A DNA stretch of 64,000 nucleotides from Natronoglomus mannanivorans (GCA_025517485.1 JAOPKB010000009.1:1-64000), one strand, 5' to 3'; counted from the stretch's first letter, positions 1-8,633 are shown. Notes: generated from the letters alone by a model not told the origin. Numbers and translations: made by a program.

Positions 1-105
1 GCTGTTGAGGTGGTGGATTCATCCCGTGAACGTTTCGTGTCGTTCGCAACTTAACACGCACCGCCTGCAACCACTAAATGTTATAACACTCCAAAACCCA
101 CCTAC

Positions 106-2466
106 CTACTCATCCGATTGAGAATACGTCCTAACCGGGTCTATATCATGAGCCTTTGCTTCCGCTAACAACCCATCCCTCACAGTCTTGACCGACCTAC
201 CATCAAAATGAACAAACTTCGCCCCATGTGTATATGACACATTCTGCAACTCCTCAATCACAAGCTCCCGGAACCGCCGCTTCACATCCGGATTATCCAA
301 CGCCCTATGATAATCTAACTCCAACTGATACAACTCAACAAGAGCCTCATACTCCATAAACACCAGATCAGGCTCATAATCATCACTACCATTCTCCAAC
401 CGTTCTTGCACTCCACGCGACCGCAACGCAAACCTATCCGAGTTGAAATTCTGCGAAACCAAAACAAGCGCATCAGGCTGTTCCCGCCCCGTTTTTGACC
501 TCAAAGCATTCGCACTCTGACCATTCGTCATATACCGTGAAACCTGGTCCTCCCCACTCGTCCCTAACGGATATCCATCATCCGAATGAGACAGCTTCGG
601 GTCCACCTTAGCTGCATACGCCTTCCGAGAACCAGGTCGAGGCACCACCAAGAGCGCATCAGCTTCCCTCTTTGTATGCCGCCCCCACCTCTCAGTCTGC
701 ACAAACAATCCCTTGAGCAAATAGAATACGTGCTTCTCGAAATAATCCGGCATATCTGGATTATAGTACTCCTCCAACTCACTCGTATCCCCACTGTACC
801 CGTGTTCAGACACAAGCCTCAGATAATCTTCTGCTACATCGAATGCCTCGTTAGCCTTGCTGAACGTTCGCACTTGCATGCCCATCACCGCATCGTGAAT
901 CGACTTCCCGACCAACTTTTCAGGGTTCTCAGTAGTTAGTAACTCATAGAGAGAAATGCGCCCAAACCCTTCGTAATCATCAACCGCAGACTCACCATAC
1001 GTCACATACACACACTTCAGCAGATAGTTGTTGATCTGCCTCGGTTGAATCTGATTCCCCTGCGGAACGAAAAACACCTCATGCCGAGTAGAATCCGGAC
1101 TCCCCCGCTCTTCAAACGCAGTTGATGTAAAATCCGACCGGACAATATCACGTGAATTCATCTCCCTCTGTTCGACGCTCCACCTCGAAATCTCAAAGTC
1201 CGAAAGAACCGGCTCCCTCTCTTCCAGAACTGCATTCACATGATATGCAACCCGACTCTCATTTATCGAAATATCAACCTGCTCAAACGAGTCAGAAAAA
1301 TCAGTCGAACCACACCGGCTACACACCTCCAGAGAATCTGAAACAGCCTCCCGACACTCAAAGCAGAGCTTCTGCGTCTGATACGTCGCGTCAGTAAACT
1401 CCTCAGCGTACCGCCTCAAATCTTCATCCAGCTCATCGAAATAGCGATCATACGCGCCACCATCACCCGACAAAACACGATTGAACAGATGCCGCTGATT
1501 TTGCGACCCGTATTCATACTCCACCCCAAAACTGACGCCAGTTTCTTGTTTGAATCGATTCTTGAACCGCTCTCGCTCTCGCTGCAGTTTCTCAGGAGCT
1601 ACCAACTCAAACCGGAACCCCTCATCAGCATGATTCAGCTTAACCCGATACTTTCCACCAAACCGCGTATCCCTCAAATAGATCTTCTGTATCGCCGATA
1701 CACCCTCGGTTGAGATTATGTTCACCTCACTAAGAACTCCTAAGTCCTCCACAATACTCCGTTCATGTTTGACTCTAATTCGTGACCGCTCGGGTAACTC
1801 AGAGTCGTTGAATTTCACACCAATAACCTCAAAATCACTATCAGTATTCGAGAGGAACCCCTGAATATTCGGAGATATTTCCACAGCCTCAGACTCTGGC
1901 TCCACTTCTACGATCTCCTCAGTATCCCGCAAATCACGAGTTGTTGATTTCAGCCTCGCAGAGGACGCGCGAACCATAATAGAATCCTCGTCTTTCTTCA
2001 CCACGACTGGTTCAGTCTCATCTGAACGAACACCAATCACTTCGCCCTCCTCCTTCTTCCGACGTATCTGACGTGTCGTTGGCCAAATGACTCCGAATGT
2101 CTCATTCACATCTTGGTAATCTGTATCCTCGTCTAGCTTATCCACCAAATCATCTACTGTCCCATCTACATGTTCAAACTCCACCCCCTCGCTCCAGTTC
2201 TTCATCCAGAGGGACTCCACATAAATAGAAAATATGATACCTTCAGCGTCTCCGCTCTCCTTGACTTCTCTCTTGAAATCTTTCACCGAATCATACTTAT
2301 TCGAGACTACTTTCCGCTTCCCTCGAAGAAATCTACCTAGTAACTTCTCAGGCAGAGAGGAAGCATTCTCGCCAGCCTCCTCTAGAGCTTCAGGATAGTC
2401 TACACTGATTTTCAGCCAAAACTCTTCATCATGAAAAACAGGATTCACAGGTGGATTACTTCCCAT
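106..2466 (-). CDS. Large nuclease-like protein with zinc ribbon and PD-(D/E)XK-type C-terminal region
   Basis: Predicted protein of 786 residues that I cannot place in a named family. A four-cysteine zinc ribbon (CFEC ... CSRCG) lies near residues 365-390. Near residues 600-625, EADALLVV is followed by KVDPK, the spacing of a PD-(D/E)XK nuclease core, with a downstream hydrophobic strand (ALVLVSQNF), as in restriction-endonuclease folds. The N-terminal half is acidic without clear motifs. I chose the inner ATG at 2466 because a TATA-like CTTTTATG at about 2502-2509 would leave the upstream ATG at 2499 outside the transcript. It is a single gene beside an anti-restriction gene, so a restriction or defence role is inferred. 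Nuclease activity is unproven. Confidence 0.75.
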   Translation of the reverse strand: MGSNPPVNPVFHDEEFWLKISVDYPEALEEAGENASSLPEKLLGRFLRGKRKVVSNKYDSVKDFKREVKESGDAEGIIFSIYVESLWMKNWSEGVEFEHVDGTVDDLVDKLDEDTDYQDVNETFGVIWPTTRQIRRKKEEGEVIGVRSDETEPVVVKKDEDSIMVRASSARLKSTTRDLRDTEEIVEVEPESEAVEISPNIQGFLSNTDSDFEVIGVKFNDSELPERSRIRVKHERSIVEDLGVLSEVNIISTEGVSAIQKIYLRDTRFGGKYRVKLNHADEGFRFELVAPEKLQRERERFKNRFKQETGVSFGVEYEYGSQNQRHLFNRVLSGDGGAYDRYFDELDEDLRRYAEEFTDATYQTQKLCFECREAVSDSLEVCSRCGSTDFSDSFEQVDISINESRVAYHVNAVLEEREPVLSDFEISRWSVEQREMNSRDIVRSDFTSTAFEERGSPDSTRHEVFFVPQGNQIQPRQINNYLLKCVYVTYGESAVDDYEGFGRISLYELLTTENPEKLVGKSIHDAVMGMQVRTFSKANEAFDVAEDYLRLVSEHGYSGDTSELEEYYNPDMPDYFEKHVFYLLKGLFVQTERWGRHTKREADALLVVPRPGSRKAYAAKVDPKLSHSDDGYPLGTSGEDQVSRYMTNGQSANALRSKTGREQPDALVLVSQNFNSDRFALRSRGVQERLENGSDDYEPDLVFMEYEALVELYQLELDYHRALDNPDVKRRFRELVIEELQNVSYTHGAKFVHFDGRSVKTVRDGLLAEAKAHDIDPVRTYSQSDE

Positions 2467-2523
2467 ATTGGCTATTAACACGGTTGATGTTGCTAACAAA
2501 CATAAAAGTTAGCTGCCAATGAA

Positions 2524-2877
2524 TTACCGACTAAGGAACAACCCGTTTAGCTTGCGAGGTTCGAAGACGAGTACGACGTTATCATCGGTCGGACCGATCT
2601 CCACGTCGATTGGCGTATACCAGGTATAATCGATACCCTTCCGTCCGGAATCGACAACTAGAACGAAATTATCGCAACTCGAGCGAAGCGTGTAGACGGT
2701 AAACGTCCCATCGTCTGCGACTGGCCCGACAGTCGGGAGATCGCTCATCGCGACAATATACTTTACGTCCTCGAGCGGTTGTCCGTCAGTATCAACGGCG
2801 ATCCCGTCGAGCGTGCGGAAATACGACCCAGAGGTGAGTGTGGAGTTTTCGATACCACCACCGAACGGATGGCGCAT
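2524..2877 (-). CDS. Small hypothetical protein with carboxypeptidase-regulatory-like beta fold
   Basis: The 117-residue reading frame holds LDGIAVDTDGQPLEDVKY followed by DDGTFTVYTL, which resembles the repeat pattern of carboxypeptidase-regulatory-like beta-sandwich domains (G-x-V-x-D-x-dG-x-P-L ... dG-x-F). There is no signal peptide, so either the start is wrong or the protein is cytoplasmic. Its first codons overlap the 3' part of the HalOD1-like frame at 2763-3038 in another frame, so one of the two ends is probably decayed. Reading the two as a single frameshifted gene is possible, but the two halves do not match one known domain. Function unknown. Confidence 0.4.
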   Translation of the reverse strand: MRHPFGGGIENSTLTSGSYFRTLDGIAVDTDGQPLEDVKYIVAMSDLPTVGPVADDGTFTVYTLRSSCDNFVLVVDSGRKGIDYTWYTPIDVEIGPTDDNVVLVFEPRKLNGLFLSR

Positions 2878-3038
2878 CGTCGGAGATCAGGACACAGCGA
2901 TCCCTGCTCAAGCGCATCAACGTCAACTACTCTCTGCAGTTGGTACTCATCACGCCTGAAACCCTCCTCTTTGAGCACCTCAACGATCACGAGTAGAAGA
3001 TCTCGATCATAAGATGTCGAACTGTCCCTCATTCTCAC
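2763..3038 (-). CDS. HalOD1-like small protein, probably with a decayed C-terminus
   Basis: The first ~45 residues match the haloarchaeal HalOD1 output domain: an alpha-helical LLLVIVEVLKEEGFRRDEY segment followed by LQRVVDVDALEQ, the usual 'VVDPDAL' signature. After that the frame turns arginine/serine rich and no longer resembles HalOD1 (no F-x-Y-x-G-y-x-V-x-V strand), suggesting a frameshift or truncation. The GTG start at 3038 overlaps the stop of the ArdC-like gene (GTGA), so translation is probably coupled. HalOD1 proteins are thought to act in haloarchaeal signalling; no specific role can be given here. Confidence 0.5.
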   Translation of the reverse strand: MRMRDSSTSYDRDLLLVIVEVLKEEGFRRDEYQLQRVVDVDALEQGSLCPDLRRCAIRSVVVSKTPHSPLGRISARSTGSPLILTDNRSRT

Positions 3039-3967
3039 TCCATCACTCCGTCGACGATGTCGATAATCTCTTCCGCCGTCGAACTGATCCGCTCGAGTCG
3101 ATCGAGGATCGCCTCTGTCCCCTCACCATGCCACGATGCGAGGTAGAATGCCGAGCCGCTTGTATCCAGCCCGAAGTACCGACCGACGATGTAGCCGACT
3201 GCTTCCGCCTCGAGTTCACGTTTCGAGCGTTCAGCCTCGTCGTCGATGCCACCGTGCAAGAGTGCGTGAGCGTACTCGTGGACGAGCGTCACCGCGAGGT
3301 CAGCTCGGTTCTCACGATTGCGAACCTCGACCAGTGGTCGCTGGTCAGAACGACGGTACTCACAGACACCCTTAGCATTACCGTGAGACCACTCCGCTGG
3401 AGCAACGACCGATACCTCGACCTCAAGTGAGCTGGCCGCCTCGAGGAGCGCTGGCACCAGCTCATCGGCTTCCCCAGTTGCCTCGGTCTCGAGTTCGGGG
3501 AGTGGCTCTCCGTCTGTCTGCGAGATATCGAACACTGGTGCCGGGCGAAAACCGACGAGTCCCCTCTCCCACTCCTCAACTGGCGTTTTATCGTATCCAC
3601 AGTCGCTTCGGTCGTGGTACGACGGCGAGTTCCTACACTCGGGACATTGCTTCGCAATGATCGGCGCCCAGATCCAGATCGCCGTCTCGCCCTCTTTCAC
3701 GTGCCGGTCGAATTCCTGTAGCCACGTCCGATAGCCGGCGACACGTGTCGCATGCGGACACTGGCGAGTGATCAGGAGCGTGTTTCGATGTGAGTAGTCG
3801 TGGAAGTGACTCTGGATGTCGAGCCACTCCTGAAACTGTTCGCTCGAGACGGCGTCGTTGACCTCGTCAACGAGGTCTTCGGCCCACGTTTCGATCGTGC
3901 TGTGCATCTCGTCGTGCCGGGTGTCCGAATCGTCGAACGATTCCCGGGAGCAACTGCTCGTAGTCAT
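3035..3967 (-). CDS. ArdC-like ssDNA-binding anti-restriction protein with ImmA/IrrE-type metallopeptidase domain
   Basis: Protein of 310 residues. The N-terminal part (TWAEDLVDEVNDAVSS, then FHDYSHRNTLLI, then GYRTWLQ) matches the ArdC-type ssDNA-binding domain carried by conjugative plasmids, with a CPEC/DCGY metal-knuckle-like insert. The C-terminal part holds the zinc metallopeptidase motif HEYAHALLH and the downstream ELEAEAVGYIV helix typical of ImmA/IrrE peptidases. Such proteins protect incoming plasmid DNA and marks this region as plasmid-derived (family knowledge). The ATG at 3967 is preferred because the longer frame would include the conserved leader hairpin at 3996-4033. It is translationally coupled to the HalOD1-like frame downstream. 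Confidence 0.85.
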   Translation of the reverse strand: MTTSSCSRESFDDSDTRHDEMHSTIETWAEDLVDEVNDAVSSEQFQEWLDIQSHFHDYSHRNTLLITRQCPHATRVAGYRTWLQEFDRHVKEGETAIWIWAPIIAKQCPECRNSPSYHDRSDCGYDKTPVEEWERGLVGFRPAPVFDISQTDGEPLPELETEATGEADELVPALLEAASSLEVEVSVVAPAEWSHGNAKGVCEYRRSDQRPLVEVRNRENRADLAVTLVHEYAHALLHGGIDDEAERSKRELEAEAVGYIVGRYFGLDTSGSAFYLASWHGEGTEAILDRLERISSTAEEIIDIVDGVME

Positions 3968-3995
3968 TGGCTGAAGCGGGCTTCCTGTTGGGAAG

Positions 3996-4033
3996 CCCCC
4001 TCCGGCCCTCTCGAGGGGGTGATAAACAACACC
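3996..4033 (-). promoter_or_regulatory. Leader hairpin motif, copy 1 (upstream of the ArdC-like gene)
   Basis: Read on the minus strand, a GTTTATCAC block is followed by a GC stem whose arms are CCCCCTC and GAGGGGG, ending about 28 nt before the start codon. Three further copies with different stem sequences but the same flank lie at 10910, 31656 and 36042. It could be an RNA leader element or a protein-binding palindrome. Confidence 0.6.
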
Positions 4034-4042
4034 GATCAAGAG

Positions 4043-4087
4043 AAGTTACCCCACGAGGCTGAGAGAGTTCAATTTGTGGAGTAACTT
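4043..4087. promoter_or_regulatory. Inverted repeat with GTTACCCCAC arms, site A
   Basis: AAGTTACCCCAC at 4043-4054 faces GTGGAGTAACTT at 4076-4087 across 21 nt, with one mismatch in the arms. It sits upstream of the ArdC-like gene's leader hairpin. The same arms recur at 32842-32883 and 17863-18012. Confidence 0.55.
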
Positions 4088-4446
4088 GGAAGTCCATGCT
4101 TCAGCGACTCCAGAGACCCAGCACCAGATGAGATGATTCAGGGTCGAGTCTTGGTCCCCTTGGGAGCGGATCAGCGAAAACGGTGGTACTCGAGTTCGCC
4201 AACAGCAAACCAGAAGTTCAGCTACGCAGAAACGTCCCTTCCGCGTGTCCCCAAGGGGACTGAGCGTAAAATTACACCGCCCCCGTCCTGCCTCCGCACA
4301 GCAGATCTCCAGTTGAAGCACATAAAACAGAGGTTCGTCTGAAACTTTGTTTGATCCGTTAAGAGTCTTCCTTAGTGCCTATACCTCATATGAGATAGTC
4401 ACTACATGAAATACCCCCTCCTGTTTTATAGATTATCTTCAAAGGA
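4088..4446. other. Intergenic region with short palindromes
   Basis: No convincing gene is present. The region contains a perfect palindrome GTCCCCAAGGGGAC at 4247-4260 and a related GGTCCCCTTGGG at about 4153-4164, i.e. inverted copies of one CCCCTTGGG block about 95 nt apart. The last 120 nt become AT-rich and presumably carry the promoter of the gene at 4447. Confidence 0.4.
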
Positions 4447-6429
4447 GTGAATATGGCTGAAGTTTTAGTCTTCACAATCTTTGCTGCAATGATTGCAGTT
4501 TATTCCGCATTACCGGAACATAAGCAAGTTAGAGTTCGATACTCCATTGATCAGTGGTCAATATTCCTTGTTTCCTTTGTATTTTTCCTCATATCACTAC
4601 TATATCTTTCAAAGAGATATATTTCTGAATCAGAACTATATACTGAAATGGCAATACTAGGACGCCAAATACCTAGTTTATTTGCCATTGATGCTTTGCA
4701 AATCACATTAGCATTCACATCGGTTCTTGGTTTTTATTTAATTTTCATATCTGAACCCGCGAGGATAAGGGACGGAGACGCATTTATTGATGAATTGAGA
4801 CGTCTAACCCATAATAGAGAGTATTCAGATCTATCATTGCTAATCGAGGATAATTATAACACTATATTCCACCATAATGATGATGCCCGTATTGAAGTAC
4901 TCCGCCGTGTCAATTCATCTGATAATGATTCATTAGTCAGGATCTGGCGTTATGACCTACAATATTCTGACAAAAAGAGGGGTCTACCCTCTATTAATAT
5001 ATTAGATACAGATTATGAAGAATTCCTGAACCCAGCTCTAGACGGGTTGATTGACCCTGACCATTCTGACTTGATAAAATACGAACGCAGTCTATTAGAC
5101 ACTGAATTAGAGTTACTTCTGGGAACACAATACGAGGAATTATTTGAGGACGACGTAGCCTCAATATTAGAGGAAGCAGGTTCTCCAGCAATAGATTTTG
5201 ATAGCCTTACAACCGAAGAATTAGAGGAATTAATGAATTTGGATAGTAATGACGAATACCCAGTCAATCAATCAATAGACCCCAGGAAACCAACGAACCT
5301 TGAGATCTATGATATACTCATGTGTTTAATATATTCCATTATAATAGATATTACCAATATTGAAAAGGAACAAATTAGACGTATTAGCACAGAAGTGGAG
5401 ATTATCTTACTAAACGAGACTCATTGTGGCCCAATTGCAATGAATAATCCAGATTTGGGAGTTAATCTGATTCCTGACGAGATTGAGGATTTTGACAAAA
5501 GTGAATTCGTAGATATTTATATCCGCTCATTACACAGCGATATAAACAGTACATTGTACCAAGAAATAAAGAATAACCGCTTTGGAGAAGGCAAACGGTA
5601 TAGAATTGAAGAAGAGAACCGATTATTATCTGCTTTATTTTCTGACTGTAATGTTGCAAAAGATGTCGCAGTTTACAATCCAATTGCAGATAGCGTAAAA
5701 GAGAATATTCAGAGACAGCGCCGAAAAGACCATGATGAATATAACAATCATCAAGGTATGTTTAAATATGGCCATGATGAATCAAGGTTCCGTGACCCAA
5801 TTTTTGTAGGAATCCGTTTCTTTGACATAATGGTGACTGAATCGCTCTATCAACATATTGAATGGCATATGTGGTTATATTATTTGTCTACATTCAGTAA
5901 GAGAATATGCTCTAATTTCAAGATCATAGATGAGTCAAAACGGAACCATGAGTTCCCTAATGATTATGCATATCTTCTAAAAGAAATAAGCAGTATACTA
6001 GTCAAATGGATTCGACTATCTCATAGAGAAACTAGCGAGGTGAGAATTGGACTTGAAAATGTCGCTCCAAATCATGAAAATGGCGACATCATAAAAAGCA
6101 GCATTCGCTGCCTTGTAGAATTCCATAAGCAGATATTAACTTGTGATGACATTCCGGGTTCCTTCAAACGAGATATAAGCTATCAGGTATTCAAGTTGCA
6201 CTTTGATTTGTACTTCTCTCATGAAACTATCGCAAATCAGTATTCAGAAGTAATTGTTCTATGTATGCTTGAGAGATGTGAAGAGTACTCCAGGGACTCA
6301 GATCAATACAGGAACCTAATAATGAACCACTTGCATACAATCGATTCAATCGATCTCTTACCCATTAATGAATCGAGTGAATCTATTGATGAACTGTCTC
6401 AAAGATTTCGCCTTGATGATTATAGATAG
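4447..6429 (+). CDS. AT-rich membrane-anchored protein of unknown function (660 aa)
   Basis: Three hydrophobic segments lie within the first ~105 residues (around residues 3-20, 31-55 and 75-100), followed by a ~550-residue mostly charged, helical cytoplasmic part with no motif I recognise. The GTG start at 4447 follows a good ribosome-binding site (AAAGGAG). Base composition and codon use are strikingly AT-rich compared with the surrounding haloarchaeal DNA and resemble only the pair at 13728-16995, so recent transfer is likely. It is transcribed alone. A membrane-anchored defence or sensor protein is conceivable, but there is no direct evidence. Confidence 0.8.
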   Translation: MNMAEVLVFTIFAAMIAVYSALPEHKQVRVRYSIDQWSIFLVSFVFFLISLLYLSKRYISESELYTEMAILGRQIPSLFAIDALQITLAFTSVLGFYLIFISEPARIRDGDAFIDELRRLTHNREYSDLSLLIEDNYNTIFHHNDDARIEVLRRVNSSDNDSLVRIWRYDLQYSDKKRGLPSINILDTDYEEFLNPALDGLIDPDHSDLIKYERSLLDTELELLLGTQYEELFEDDVASILEEAGSPAIDFDSLTTEELEELMNLDSNDEYPVNQSIDPRKPTNLEIYDILMCLIYSIIIDITNIEKEQIRRISTEVEIILLNETHCGPIAMNNPDLGVNLIPDEIEDFDKSEFVDIYIRSLHSDINSTLYQEIKNNRFGEGKRYRIEEENRLLSALFSDCNVAKDVAVYNPIADSVKENIQRQRRKDHDEYNNHQGMFKYGHDESRFRDPIFVGIRFFDIMVTESLYQHIEWHMWLYYLSTFSKRICSNFKIIDESKRNHEFPNDYAYLLKEISSILVKWIRLSHRETSEVRIGLENVAPNHENGDIIKSSIRCLVEFHKQILTCDDIPGSFKRDISYQVFKLHFDLYFSHETIANQYSEVIVLCMLERCEEYSRDSDQYRNLIMNHLHTIDSIDLLPINESSESIDELSQRFRLDDYR

Positions 6430-6529
6430 ATTTTCCTTTCGAAGTCTTGAGTGATTTGGGTCATTATCGTAGCATGGTATTTCGAATCTCTTCCCCCAAG
6501 GGGTTGCACGTCTCGAGAATCGGTTTCCC

Positions 6530-6568
6530 GAATATGAACACGAACGCGAGTCGGCCGTGTTCATATTC
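6530..6568. promoter_or_regulatory. Perfect 13-bp inverted repeat (operator candidate)
   Basis: GAATATGAACACG at 6530-6542 faces CGTGTTCATATTC at 6556-6568 with a 13-nt spacer. A TATA-like CTTTATAAC follows at about 6628-6636, so the palindrome lies upstream of the promoter of the small gene at 6695. A similar TCGTGTTCACGAGC palindrome overlaps that gene's start region at about 6681-6694. Confidence 0.5.
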
Positions 6569-6694
6569 CGGTCGTCGCGATGGGCATGGGCGGGACGACC
6601 GCCCCGATCGACACCCACCCGGACACCCCCTTTATAACGGAACACCGCTCGAGTAACCGGAGAATTCTAGGATATCCGGCTCGTGTTCACGAGC

Positions 6695-6883
6695 ATGGCT
6701 CGCAACCAGACACCAGGCTCGGTTCGAATCCGAACGGACGACGGGAACGAATGGAGATACGACGCGATCGAGAAGGCCGCGAACTTCTATGACTGTAATC
6801 GATCGAGCGCCGTCGCGTTCGCTTGCGAAGACGTCGACCAGCTGGTCAACGCCGCTCGCCGTGTCCTCGAGCGTACGACCTGA
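6695..6883 (+). CDS. Small haloarchaeal DUF7692-like protein
   Basis: A 62-residue protein: SVRIRTDDG, then AIEKAANFYDCNRSSAVAFA and VDQLVNAARRVLERTT. The pattern of a helix, an FYDCNRS turn and a helix matches a family of ~60-residue haloarchaeal proteins annotated as DUF7692, which look like small ribbon-helix-helix-type DNA-binding or antitoxin-like proteins (inference). I took the second in-frame ATG because conservation starts there. A TATA-like element lies ~60 nt upstream. No partner gene is evident; the next gene on this strand is at 7113. Confidence 0.65.
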   Translation: MARNQTPGSVRIRTDDGNEWRYDAIEKAANFYDCNRSSAVAFACEDVDQLVNAARRVLERTT

Positions 6884-7112
6884 CTCGGAAGCAACGTCGA
6901 GAGATCGCCGAGATACTCTCGACTCGAGCCGTTTCCTTCGACCTCGAGACGTCACTCACCGTGACGAGAAAAGGTGACGAATAGCTTCAGTGGTGAAATT
7001 AAACCACAGCGGGGATTCCGTGGACTCTCACTGTATTCTAATACACATCCAACATTCGAATCAAAGGATGATGGCCGGTAGAAATTTAACATACTGATTC
7101 TCAACAGCAACT

Positions 7113-7280
7113 ATGCGTGGGGTTAACAAGGAATGGTACGAGGAGGAAACGGAAAAACTCATCTCAGAGTTTCTACGACGTGATGCCATCTCTTCTGAAG
7201 TCAAAAAACAAGTAGAAGAATTGCGATCGAATGGGGATACGATGCAAGCGCTCGTGATTATTCTCGAAGACCGCAAATAG
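7113..7280 (+). CDS. Small hypothetical protein (55 aa)
   Basis: A short charged, helical reading frame beginning MRGVNKEWYEEETEKL and ending ALVIILEDRK. A TATA-like AATTTAACATA sits about 25 nt before the ATG, the spacing of a leaderless haloarchaeal transcript, which supports it as a real gene. It is long enough for two helices, similar in size to haloarchaeal antitoxin-like proteins, but I recognise no family. It is isolated between the DUF7692-like gene and a minus-strand pseudogene. Confidence 0.5.
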   Translation: MRGVNKEWYEEETEKLISEFLRRDAISSEVKKQVEELRSNGDTMQALVIILEDRK

Positions 7281-7501
7281 ATTGAACTGAGCCTGATATC
7301 GATCGATAGACTCGCCGCTTTCGAATCGAGGGAGCCTCGAGGAAATGCCTGGGAGAGGAACAGCCAGTGTGATCTGGGTGTCAATCGGATATGGTGGGTG
7401 GTGGGTCGGCCTCTCCCGTTTGGGAGTCAGAACGTTGGACAAATATACTTGTCGGCCAGCCAATAACACCAATAGCGGATGATAATCTCGAGAAACGAGA
7501 A

Positions 7502-7936
7502 TTAAAACACGTCGCCGATTGCTATTTTCGCCTGTTGAGTCCCACGGTGATCCCCGCCACCGTGCCATCGGAGGAGCGGGAGATTCGAGGCTTTGACCAT
7601 CCGATCCTTTAGCACCGTACAACCCGATCGACCGTGCGGACGGTAGACGAAACAGTACCAGCCGTCAGCCCAGCGAAGGCGATCGTGGTACTCGCGATAG
7701 ATCTTGAAGTTCCCCGGCTGGCCATCGGCGTGTTCGACCATCGTACTCTTGATCTCGACGGGCGTTCCGTTCTGAAAGCGTGCATCGTGCCACGACGCTC
7801 GCTCGAGGACGAACCGACGCTTCCTCACAATTTGTTCCTCGCAGAGCGTGCTGAAGTGGTTCGTACGTTTCGAACGACTCACACAAATCACGCACCTCGT
7901 ACCACTGTATGCTCTCAGTGTTTCACGGAAGCAATC
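7502..7936 (-). pseudogene. Frameshifted small nuclease-fold-like protein
   Basis: Two frames must be joined to give one sensible protein. The 5' part reads ESIQWYEVRDLCESFETYE and PLQHALR without a start codon. The 3' part continues EEQIVRKRRFVLERASWHD, GTPVEIKSTMVEH and YREYHDRLRWADGWYCFVVY-like strands. The GTPVEIKS segment resembles the E-x-K strand of PD-(D/E)XK nuclease folds. A single-base indel near 7845-7850, at the CTCTGCGAGGAAC stretch, explains the break. With no ATG or GTG at a suitable upstream position, the gene is probably inactive. Nuclease activity of the intact family is inference. Confidence 0.55.
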
Positions 7937-7996
7937 AGATTGGCCACGTGAGTAGTCCCAGTATTAGGCCACCCTTGTGCGAACTCCCTGGCTCGA

Positions 7997-8096
7997 GGCG
8001 AAAGCCCGACCGCGCAACGGCCCGTGGCCGTGAGCAGTCCGGACCGTGGAGGTGGTGGGAGGTGGCGGTGACCGCAACACACCAATAAAAAGAGGG
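7997..8096. repeat. Repeat A, copy 1 (~100 nt, GC-rich, hairpin-forming)
   Basis: It begins GGCGAAAGCCCG and contains a hairpin ACGGCC-cgt-GGCCGT and a GCAGTCCGGACCGTGG block. It aligns over its full length with 18055-18156 at roughly 85-90% identity by eye and, shortened, with 33950-34028. Each copy lies next to the 3' end of a minus-strand gene. A run of five T residues (minus strand) separates the gene's stop from the repeat, as in an archaeal terminator. Confidence 0.65.
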
Positions 8097-8102
8097 CTTC
8101 GC

Positions 8103-8633
8103 TCAGTCGTCTTCCCGCCACGTGCACCCACAGGTGCCGTGATGGATCCGGGTTTCCGCCTCGTCAGCCGACCGCAGTTGCTTCAGTTCAGTCCGCGTTT
8201 CGACCGTCTCTCCACACTTCGGGCAGTCCACCGTCGAACCAACTAGGTCACCACCCGTCGATTCGGCCACGATCGGTCCTCGCTCGCGCTGATGGTAGGT
8301 GATCACGAGCGTCGGTGTCTCGAGCTCGGCCATCGATTCGACGGCTCGCCCTTCCGCCTCGGTCTCCTCGAGGATCTTCTCCACGTGGTGCGAGATCAAC
8401 TCCGCCCGCGTCGCGGGTAACTCGTCCACCCGCTCGTCGATCGTCGCCAACCGATCCGGCGCGACTGCCTCAAGCCACGCTTCCAGCGACTTCTCGCCAC
8501 CCGTCTCTACGATCCGCGTCGCCGGCCGCAACGACCCATCCGGCTCGAAGATCCCCTCGAGCGAGCCGTCGACGCTGACTGCCTGTTGGTTCCGAGCGAT
8601 GCCACTGATCGATCTGCTATCGTCGATAGACAT
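8103..8633 (-). CDS. Hypothetical protein with C-terminal zinc ribbon (176 aa)
   Basis: Acidic, helical protein. The middle part (AWLEAVAPDRLATIDERVDE and HVEKILEETEAEG) looks like packed helices. The C-terminus carries CPKCGETVETRT ... HGTCGCTW, a zinc-ribbon-like four-cysteine site. The ATG at 8633 is preceded by GGAGG at the right distance, so the GTG at 8651 is unlikely. It is the cargo gene of repeat module 1: repeat A lies just past its stop codon and ~780 nt of hairpin-rich non-coding DNA lies upstream. Family not recognised; a nucleic-acid-binding role is inferred from the ribbon. Confidence 0.7.
   Translation of the reverse strand: MSIDDSRSISGIARNQQAVSVDGSLEGIFEPDGSLRPATRIVETGGEKSLEAWLEAVAPDRLATIDERVDELPATRAELISHHVEKILEETEAEGRAVESMAELETPTLVITYHQRERGPIVAESTGGDLVGSTVDCPKCGETVETRTELKQLRSADEAETRIHHGTCGCTWREDD

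Noticed and set aside
6715..6740. tRNA T-arm-like GGTTCGAATCCGAAC
   Set aside because: It lies inside the coding sequence of the DUF7692-like gene, with no acceptor or anticodon arm around it.
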